Part shown: in pieces, positions 58,432 through 64,000 of the stretch | Layout: every line of letters begins with the position of its first letter | How positions within the stretch are numbered: position 1 is the stretch's first letter | NCBI RefSeq assembly: GCF_040267705.1 | Contig: NZ_CP158374.1 | Coordinates: 1,736,001 to 1,800,000, forward strand | DNA length: 64,000 nt | Source of the DNA: Agromyces sp. G08B096 | GTDB taxonomy: Bacteria > Actinomycetota > Actinomycetes > Actinomycetales > Microbacteriaceae | Reading direction: 5' to 3' | The notes under the pieces: generated by a model | What the model was told of the DNA's origin: nothing | What the model saw: the letters and a program-made list of their open reading frames with translations, nothing else | The model's database searches: none | Program-made: the position numbers and the translations under genes

Positions 58432-59684
58432 TCGGTTCCCGTGAGTCCGAGATGGGCGCGCGTGCGGCGCATGGCGTCGGCGGAGAAGACGATCGTCTTC
58501 ACCCCGGAGGTGGGCGCAGGCGCCGCGAGGAAGTCGTCGACGGCGCGCCCGAGGTCGGGTTCGATCCGGTCGACCGCGACCCCGTCGTAGGCGACCATCA
58601 GCGCGGCCTCGGCCGCCTTCGAGCCGCTCACGATCGCGACGCGCCCGAGCGAAGAGGCATCCGTCGGCCAGAAGTACGACGGATCGCGCACATCGGAGCC
58701 GATCGCGAACAGGATCTGCTCAGTGCCCGCTTCGATGCCGTCGACGTTCAGCTGGTAGCTCGCGGGGTTCTGGACGAGCACGAACTCGACCTCCTGGCCT
58801 CGCACGACCGTGCGCTCGCCGCGCCCGAACACCGCCGGGATCGCGCTCAGCGCCTGCACCGCGACTTGGCGGTCGAACCGCTCCCCGAGGGCCGCTTTCG
58901 CGGTCGCGTACGCCGCCGCTGCGTCGACCGCGTAGTGCGTGCCCCGTGCGGGCAGTCCGACGACGACGGATGCCTCGCCGTCGAGCAGCTCCGCACGACG
59001 ACCGTCGATCGCCTCGACCACCACGCCGTCGCGCGATGCGAGGCGGGTTCCCGAGGTCTCGGTGTGCCCGAGGCCGCGGGGAGCCTGCTCGAGCACCGCC
59101 TGCGAGACGCCGAACCGATGGACGGCGACGCCCGGCCCGACACGCCCGGCGAGGCGCTCGAGGCTCGCGTCGTCGGCGTTCACCACGATCGCCTCCTGCG
59201 CGCGCGCGGCGATGCGCGCCAGCATGCCGACGACCATCTCGGGGTCGTGGAAGCGGTCGATCTGATCGACCATGACGTTCGTCAGCGTGACCATGCGGGC
59301 GTCGACGCCCTGCATGACGAGCGCGCCGTGGCCCTCATCCATCTCGAGCACGGCGACGTCGCCAGGCACGCGGCCGCGCCAGTCGGCCTGTTCGAGCAGC
59401 GCCGAGGTGAGGCCCTGGCTGATGTTGGCGGTCGAAGGGTTCGTGAAGACCTCGACGCCGTGGGCCCGGAGGATCGCCACGAGCATCTTCGTCGTCGTCG
59501 ACTTGCCGCTCGATCCGGAGACCACGAGGAGCCCCTGCGGGAACCCGGAGAGCGTGCGCTTCAGGTATCCCGGCGCGATGCGGTTGACCACGAGGCCGGG
59601 CACAGCCGATCCCCCGCCCGGCTTCCTGAGCCGGGCGAGGAACCGCACGAACCGGCCGACGAGGATCGCCGGCGCGTATCGCAC
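58428..59684 (-). CDS. murT: MurT-like Mur ligase lacking the zinc ribbon
   Basis: This 418-residue Mur-ligase-family protein with a C-terminal DUF1727 domain pairs with GatD. Conserved parts are VVSGSSGKSTTTKML (P-loop, residues 56-66; usual form GTNGKTT), TANISQGLTSALL, VLEMDEGHG, TNVMVDQIDRFHD and VNADDAS. The middle of normal MurT has a four-Cys zinc ribbon; here that region (about residues 185-225) is short, and the whole protein has no Cys. The usual LNDNxADGxD motif is reduced to AIGSDVRDPSYFW, while NPAS is kept. GTG at 59684 lies 7 bp after the rpoD stop, so it may be co-transcribed with rpoD. Confidence 0.88.
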   Translation of the reverse strand: MRYAPAILVGRFVRFLARLRKPGGGSAVPGLVVNRIAPGYLKRTLSGFPQGLLVVSGSSGKSTTTKMLVAILRAHGVEVFTNPSTANISQGLTSALLEQADWRGRVPGDVAVLEMDEGHGALVMQGVDARMVTLTNVMVDQIDRFHDPEMVVGMLARIAARAQEAIVVNADDASLERLAGRVGPGVAVHRFGVSQAVLEQAPRGLGHTETSGTRLASRDGVVVEAIDGRRAELLDGEASVVVGLPARGTHYAVDAAAAYATAKAALGERFDRQVAVQALSAIPAVFGRGERTVVRGQEVEFVLVQNPASYQLNVDGIEAGTEQILFAIGSDVRDPSYFWPTDASSLGRVAIVSGSKAAEAALMVAYDGVAVDRIEPDLGRAVDDFLAAPAPTSGVKTIVFSADAMRRTRAHLGLTGTE

Positions 59685-59691
59685 CTGCGGC

Positions 59692-61041
59692 CTACTCGAG
59701 GTAGTCGCGGAGCGACTGCGAGCGGGACGGGTGGCGCAGCTTCGCCATCGTCTTCGACTCGATCTGGCGGATGCGCTCGCGGGTCACACCGAAGGTGTCG
59801 CCGATCTGGTCGAGCGTCTTCGGCATGCCGTCGCCCAGGCCGAACCGCATGCGGATGACCCCTGCCTCGCGCTCGCTCAGCGAGTCGAGCAGCGACTCGA
59901 GCTGCTTCTGCAGCATCGTGAAGCCGACCGCGTCGGCCGGCACGACCGCCTCGGTGTCCTCGATGAGGTCGCCGAACTCGCTGTCGCCGTCTTCGCCGAG
60001 CGGAGTGTGCAGCGAGATCGGCTCGCGGCCGTACTTCTGCACCTCGATGACCTTCTCAGGGGTCATGTCGAGTTCCTTCGACAGCTCCTCGGGCGTGGGC
60101 TCCCGACCGAGGTCCTGCAGCATCTGGCGCTGCACGCGGGCGAGCTTGTTGATGACCTCGACCATGTGCACCGGGATGCGGATGGTCCGGGCCTGGTCGG
60201 CCATCGCCCGGGTGATCGCCTGACGGATCCACCACGTCGCATACGTCGAGAACTTGAAGCCCTTGGTGTAGTCGAACTTCTCGACCGCACGGATGAGGCC
60301 CAGGTTGCCCTCCTGGATCAGGTCGAGGAACTGCATGCCTCGACCCGTGTAGCGCTTGGCGAGCGAGACCACGAGGCGCAGGTTCGCGCCGAGCAGGTGG
60401 CTCTTGGCGCGCTGGCCGTCCTTCGCGACCCACTGCAGCTCACGGCCGAGCTGCGTGCGCTTCTCGGCGTCGCTCATGTGCGACAGCTTCTCCTCGGCGA
60501 ACAGGCCCGCCTCGATGCGCATCGCGAGCTCGACCTCTTCGGCCGCGTTCAGCAGCGCGACCTTGCCGATCTGCTTCAGGTAGTCCTTGACGGGGTCGGC
60601 CGTGGCACCGGTGATCTGCGCCGAGTAGACCGGGACCTCGTCCTCGTCGTCGGCGGCGCGCAGGACGAGGGCGCCCGTCGGGTGCGGCTCGACCGGGATC
60701 GGTGCGGCGTCCTCCGTCTCCTCCTCGTCGTCGGCGGTCTCACCTTCGACCTCGGCGGTCTCCTCGACGACGACCTCGGCCTCGAGATCGGCCGGGTCGA
60801 TCTCCTCGTCGTCCTCGGGCTCGTCGCCGCCCTTGGCGGCGCCCTTCGCCTTCGTCGCGGTCTTCGCGGTGGCGGTGCGAGGGGTCTTCGACGCCGACGC
60901 GGCCTTGGGCCCGCCCGACTTCGTCGCGGCCTTCGCCTTCGGCGCCGCCTTGGAGGCGGCCGGCTTGCTCGCCGGCTTCGCCGCGGTCTTCGCGGTCGCC
61001 TCGGCGTCGGCCTTGGCTGCCGTCGCGGACTTGGTTGCCAT
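59692..61041 (-). CDS. rpoD: principal RNA polymerase sigma factor (SigA/HrdB)
   Basis: This 449-residue group 1 sigma-70 factor has an N-terminal Lys/Ala-rich stretch (about residues 1-70), an acidic block ([16 protein letters not shown]), then region 1.2 [16 protein letters not shown]. Regions 2.3-2.4 read [22 protein letters not shown] and region 4.2 reads [22 protein letters not shown]. The extended N-terminus is typical of actinobacterial principal sigma factors. ATG at 61041 has GGAGAGG upstream. RbpA, its partner, is encoded at 18095. Confidence 0.96.
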   Translation of the reverse strand: MATKSATAAKADAEATAKTAAKPASKPAASKAAPKAKAATKSGGPKAASASKTPRTATAKTATKAKGAAKGGDEPEDDEEIDPADLEAEVVVEETAEVEGETADDEEETEDAAPIPVEPHPTGALVLRAADDEDEVPVYSAQITGATADPVKDYLKQIGKVALLNAAEEVELAMRIEAGLFAEEKLSHMSDAEKRTQLGRELQWVAKDGQRAKSHLLGANLRLVVSLAKRYTGRGMQFLDLIQEGNLGLIRAVEKFDYTKGFKFSTYATWWIRQAITRAMADQARTIRIPVHMVEVINKLARVQRQMLQDLGREPTPEELSKELDMTPEKVIEVQKYGREPISLHTPLGEDGDSEFGDLIEDTEAVVPADAVGFTMLQKQLESLLDSLSEREAGVIRMRFGLGDGMPKTLDQIGDTFGVTRERIRQIESKTMAKLRHPSRSQSLRDYLE

Positions 61042-61335
61042 GAATTCGACCTCTCCTCGCCGTCGCACGCTCGTCGCCGTGCGGCGCGGCTGCTGCTCCG
61101 GGTCCGGTGTTTTCGGACACTATGAGGACCCATGTCAAGTCCGCCGTGAATCGCGATCGTGATCGCGCGGATCGGACGAGAACGGGTCCTGTAGACAATT
61201 ATACCAGCGCACACCCCCTGAGACGCGCGGGCGCACGGCTCCGGCGCGTGCGTCTTCGGCGCTTCCCCTACCTCAACACGTGCAGCCGCCGAGGCATTCC
61301 CGGCCAGGGAGGCCGGTCAGGGAGGCCGGTCAGGG
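61042..61335. promoter_or_regulatory. rpoD upstream region with a perfect TATAAT box
   Basis: This 294-bp non-coding region contains TATAAT on the minus strand (61203-61198), 157 bp before the rpoD start. No good -35 is seen 16-18 bp upstream. A minus-strand TTGACA lies downstream of it near 61137, with no well-spaced -10. The leader could therefore be long (about 150 nt). The left part holds no other recognisable element. Confidence 0.5.
61307..61332. repeat. 13-bp tandem direct repeat
   Basis: GGGAGGCCGGTCA occurs twice in tandem (61307-61319, 61320-61332), ending just before the stop codon of the convergent-side PAC2 gene. Confidence 0.9.
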
Positions 61336-62265
61336 TCAGTCCCCGAGCGGCGGCGGCTCCTCGTCGCGGCCGCGCCGGAAGGCGAGGAACTTCTCGAGCT
61401 CGGCGGCGATCGCATCCGCGGAGGGCACTTCGCCGTCCTCGTCGGTGAGCGGCGAACGGAGGACGGTGCCTTCCATGTACGAGTCGTGCCGCTGCTCGAG
61501 GGTGCGGACGAGCTTCGCGAGCTCGCCGTTCTCCGCGACCTGCTCGTCGATGCGCGCGACGAAGTCGCGGCCCTGCTCGCGGAGCACGTCGGTCGGGAAG
61601 ATCAGGCCCGTGGCCGAGCTGATCGCCTCGAGCGCCGCGACCGCGGCGGACGGGTACTCGGTGTCGGACAGGTAGTGCGGCACCAGCAGCACGAAGCCGG
61701 CGATCGGATGCTCCTGCGCGTGAAGTCGGTACTCGACGAGGTGCATCGCGTTGGCGGGCGCCTCGGTCGTCGGACGCCAGACCGACATCGCCTCGATCAG
61801 GTCGGACCGGTTGCCGCTGACGGTGAGCGACATCGGCCGGGTGTGCGGCACCGGCATCGGGATCGCGTTGATCCACGTCGTCGAGGCCACGCCGAACTCG
61901 TCGATCAGACCGAGCACCGCGGCGCTGAAGCGCTCCCACTGGAAGTCGGGCTCGTAGCCGGTGAGGAGCAGGAACGAACGCCCGAGCTCGTCGCGCGCCA
62001 GCGCGAGCGACAGCCGCGGCGGGCGGTAGTCGGCGAGGTGGTCGCCGTCGAAGAGGATGATCGGCCGTCGTGCACGGTAGTCGAGCAGTTCGTCGGCGTC
62101 GAAGGTCGCCACGACCGTGCTCTCGAGGGTCGAGAGCAGGTACTCGGTGGTCTGCGCCACCGCGCCGCCCGCATCGGCGAAGCCCGTGAGACCGGCGACG
62201 AGCGGGAGACCGCGGGGCACCGAGACATCCGGGTTCACCTCGTAGAGGGAGCGGGGATCGCGCAT
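61336..62265 (-). CDS. PAC2 family protein (second copy)
   Basis: This 309-residue PAC2-family protein is a paralogue of the one at 6926. Shared blocks are PLVAGLTGFADAGGAVAQ (compare VVAFEGWNDAGEAA), FDADELLDYRARRP, PMPVPHTRPMSLTVSG and LLVPHYLSDTEYPSAAVAALEAIS. Function is unknown. ATG at 62265 lies 6 nt after TACGCT on the minus strand. It is divergent from pepA. Confidence 0.85.
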   Translation of the reverse strand: MRDPRSLYEVNPDVSVPRGLPLVAGLTGFADAGGAVAQTTEYLLSTLESTVVATFDADELLDYRARRPIILFDGDHLADYRPPRLSLALARDELGRSFLLLTGYEPDFQWERFSAAVLGLIDEFGVASTTWINAIPMPVPHTRPMSLTVSGNRSDLIEAMSVWRPTTEAPANAMHLVEYRLHAQEHPIAGFVLLVPHYLSDTEYPSAAVAALEAISSATGLIFPTDVLREQGRDFVARIDEQVAENGELAKLVRTLEQRHDSYMEGTVLRSPLTDEDGEVPSADAIAAELEKFLAFRRGRDEEPPPLGD

Positions 62266-62354
62266 ATCTCCAGCGTACTGAGGGCCGCGGACGGGCCGGG
62301 CAGCACGCCCCCGGCCCAGCGTGTGCCGAGAGCGAACACGTACGATCGGGTGCC

Positions 62355-63836
62355 ATGACGCGACCCCGACTCCAGCTCTCCACCTCTCCCGCTGCCGAAT
62401 CGTCGGCCGCCACAGCCGTCGTGTTCGCCGTCGCCGCGTCCGACGACAGCTCGCCCCGGCTGCTCGACGACGGCGGATTCGACGGCCTCGCGGACGACCT
62501 CGCCGCCGTCGGCGGCACCGGAGCGGCCGAGGAGATCACTCGTCTGCCGGGCCGATCGGGCGGCCCGGCCCGCGTCCTCGTCGCCGGGGTGGGCGCGACG
62601 GCGGATGCCGCATCCCTGCGGCTCGCAGCCGGTGCGGCACTCCGCAGCGTGACGGATGCCTCCGACGTGGCGCTCGCCCTGCGCGGCGTCGACCCCGAGC
62701 TCGCGGCCGCGGCGCTCGAGGGCGCCGGCCTCGGCGCCTACCGCTTCACGAGGTACCGCTCGGAGCCGAAGGCCGGGCCGGAGACCGTCGTCGGTCACAC
62801 GGATGCGGACGACGAGTCGGTCGGCCTCGCGCGTGCGGCGGCGGTCGTCGAGGCCGTCGCGCTCACGAAGGACCTCGTCAACACCGCCCCAGCCGAACTG
62901 ACGCCCGAGGCGATGGCCGAGGTCGCGCGCGAGGCCGCCGAGGAGGTCGGCGTCCGCGTGACCGTGCTGGAGGGCGACGCGCTCCGCGACGGCGGCTTCG
63001 GCGGGCACGTGGCCGTCGGCCAGGGATCGCAGCACGGCCCCCGTCTCGTGCGGCTCGAGTACGCGCCGGCGGATGCCTCGTTCTCGCTGGCCCTCGTCGG
63101 CAAGGGCATCACGTTCGACTCGGGCGGCCTCTCGCTGAAGCCGCCGGCGTCGATGGTCGGGATGAAGACCGACATGGCCGGTGCCGCCGCGGTGCTCCAC
63201 GCGATCGTCGCGCTCGCGAAGCTCGGCGCACCCATCCGCGTCGTCGGATGGCTGTGCCTCGCGGAGAACATGCCCTCGGGTACGGCCGTGCGTCCGACCG
63301 ACGTCATCACCATCAAGGGCGGCACCACCGTCGAAGTACTGAACACCGATGCCGAGGGCCGGCTGGTGCTCGCCGACGCACTCGTCGCCGCGAGCGAGGA
63401 GCAGCCCGACGCGATCGTCGACGTCGCGACGCTGACCGGCGCGCAGATGGTCGCGCTCGGGTCGCGGGTCTCGGGCCTCATGGGCGAGCCGGCCCTCGTG
63501 GACACCGTGCGACACGCCGCAGACGCGGTCGACGAAGCCGTCTGGCCCATGCCGCTGCCCGACCACCTCCGTCCCCTCCTGAAGTCCGACGTCGCCGATC
63601 TCGCGAACACGAAGCTCGGCACCGTGGTGCCGGGGATGTCCCTCGCCGGCGTGTTCCTCCGCGAATTCGTGGGCCGGAAGGACGACGAGGCCGGCGACCG
63701 CATCCCCTGGGCGCACCTCGACTTCGCCGGCCCGTCGAACAACACCGGCGGCGGGTGGGGATTCACCGGTCCGGGCGCGACGGGAGCCATGGTGCGCACC
63801 CTCATCCGCCTGGGCGAGGACCTCGCTGCCAGGTAG
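62355..63836 (+). CDS. pepA: leucyl aminopeptidase PepA (M17)
   Basis: This 493-residue cytosolic aminopeptidase uses two divalent metals. The catalytic domain has GKGITFDSGGLSLKP, MKTDMAGAAAV and the family signature NTDAEGRLVLADAL, with Lys, Asp and Glu metal ligands intact. The N-terminal macro-like domain is more divergent. ATG lies 8 nt after TACGAT (62341-62346), so it is probably leaderless. It precedes lpd. Confidence 0.95.
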   Translation: MTRPRLQLSTSPAAESSAATAVVFAVAASDDSSPRLLDDGGFDGLADDLAAVGGTGAAEEITRLPGRSGGPARVLVAGVGATADAASLRLAAGAALRSVTDASDVALALRGVDPELAAAALEGAGLGAYRFTRYRSEPKAGPETVVGHTDADDESVGLARAAAVVEAVALTKDLVNTAPAELTPEAMAEVAREAAEEVGVRVTVLEGDALRDGGFGGHVAVGQGSQHGPRLVRLEYAPADASFSLALVGKGITFDSGGLSLKPPASMVGMKTDMAGAAAVLHAIVALAKLGAPIRVVGWLCLAENMPSGTAVRPTDVITIKGGTTVEVLNTDAEGRLVLADALVAASEEQPDAIVDVATLTGAQMVALGSRVSGLMGEPALVDTVRHAADAVDEAVWPMPLPDHLRPLLKSDVADLANTKLGTVVPGMSLAGVFLREFVGRKDDEAGDRIPWAHLDFAGPSNNTGGGWGFTGPGATGAMVRTLIRLGEDLAAR

Positions 63837-63863
63837 TAAGGTCGTGGAGGCGAGATCCTCGCC
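63837..63863 (+). promoter_or_regulatory. lpd promoter and leader hairpin
   Basis: TAAGGT (63837-63842) overlaps the pepA stop and is a candidate -10. GGCGAG (63849-63854) pairs with CTCGCC (63858-63863) near the predicted 5' end of the lpd leader. Confidence 0.35.
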
Positions 63864-63933
63864 GAGCAGCCTGCGCCGGGCACGAACCGGCGCGGTCCAT
63901 GCCGCAGAACCGATGCGCAAGGGAGATTTCCGG

Positions 63934-64000
63934 TTGTCCGAGCAGAATTTTGACCTCGTCGTCCTCGGCGGCGGCAGCGGCGGATACGCGGCGGCACTGC
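63934..64000 (+). CDS. lpd: dihydrolipoyl dehydrogenase (partial, 5' end only)
   Basis: The first 22 codons encode an FAD-binding N-terminus (NFDLVVLGGGSGGYAAAL), with the GxGxxG-type dinucleotide motif GGGSGG. The wording matches dihydrolipoyl dehydrogenase, the E3 of 2-oxoacid dehydrogenase complexes, but the visible part cannot exclude another flavin disulfide reductase. TTG at 63934 has AAGGGAG upstream; an in-frame ATG at 63913 is possible. The gene runs off the right edge. Confidence 0.75.
   Translation, partial: MSEQNFDLVVLGGGSGGYAAAL

Noticed and set aside
61137-61165. TTGACA on the minus strand upstream of rpoD as a -35 element
   Set aside because: The nearest -10-like sequence (TAGTGT) is only 10 bp away and nothing suitable lies at 16-18 bp, so it is not a convincing promoter.

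Overview
The window is a contiguous piece of high-GC actinobacterial chromosome. The gene content (RbpA, actinobacterial bc1-aa3 respiratory genes, PafBC-TatAC-HelY block, HrdB/SigA-like sigma factor beside a ParE) and the style of the genes point to Micrococcales, most likely family Microbacteriaceae (Agromyces/Microbacterium-like). This is an inference from gene families, not from a database search. Coding density is high. I see no insertion sequence, prophage, CRISPR array or rRNA, and one tRNA. Many genes start 6-8 nt after a TANNNT-type -10 box, which implies leaderless mRNAs.

Layout. 1-4315 (minus): the SOS mutasome operon imuA'-imuB-dnaE2 behind a perfect LexA box; dnaE2 runs off the left edge. 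4416-4540: tRNA-Leu(GAG) and its terminator. 4646-9700: an M20 peptidase, undecaprenyl-diphosphatase uppP, a PAC2 protein, a HAD phosphatase and the tRNA m1A58 methyltransferase trmI. 9731-18010: FKBP lipoprotein, pafB, pafC, tatA, tatC, helY and lnt. This is the actinobacterial Pup-proteasome neighbourhood, but mpa/dop/pup/prcBA/pafA are absent between trmI and the FKBP gene. 18095-20746 (minus): rbpA, a glycerophosphodiesterase, an SPFH protein and NfeD. 20877-33937: mostly accessory stress and regulatory genes, including three SDR proteins, HdeD-like membrane protein, a lipoprotein, an FBP zinc-finger protein, AraC-VOC-UvrA paralogue, YCII, DHFR-like protein, AraC/GyrI regulator, MFS pump and HxlR regulator. 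33941-38981: glycerol and dihydroxyacetone use (dhaKLM divergent from glpF-glpK). 39054-49144: trpD, ctaE-qcrCAB, an RlmA-type methyltransferase, ctaCDF and an A-type Fe-S carrier, which together give nearly the whole cytochrome bc1-aa3 supercomplex. 49240-57608: an M20 dipeptidase, a frameshifted DUF3043 gene, an alkaline-phosphatase-like protein, ParC and ParE, and a small DUF7455-type protein. 57691-61041 (minus): sigma factor rpoD/sigA, then a MurT/GatD pair. 61336-64000: a second PAC2 protein, pepA, and the start of lpd.

How the genes fit together. LexA control of imuA'-imuB-dnaE2 and the presence of PafBC, the second actinobacterial DNA-damage regulator, put both arms of the mutagenic DNA-damage response in one window. 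Lnt plus several lipobox proteins indicate lipoprotein N-acylation. GlpF imports glycerol, GlpK phosphorylates it, and DhaKLM phosphorylates dihydroxyacetone using a PTS phosphoryl chain whose enzyme I is not here.

The most interesting observation is the MurT/GatD pair (57691-59684). In organisms that amidate the alpha-carboxyl of peptidoglycan D-Glu, GatD needs a nucleophilic Cys and MurT carries a four-Cys zinc ribbon. Here both proteins contain no cysteine at all: the GatD nucleophile position is Gly92 and the MurT ribbon is missing. Microbacteriaceae have group B peptidoglycan, cross-linked through that same D-Glu alpha-carboxyl, so amidation would be counterproductive. I infer that this pair has been repurposed, perhaps to attach the cross-bridge amino acid.
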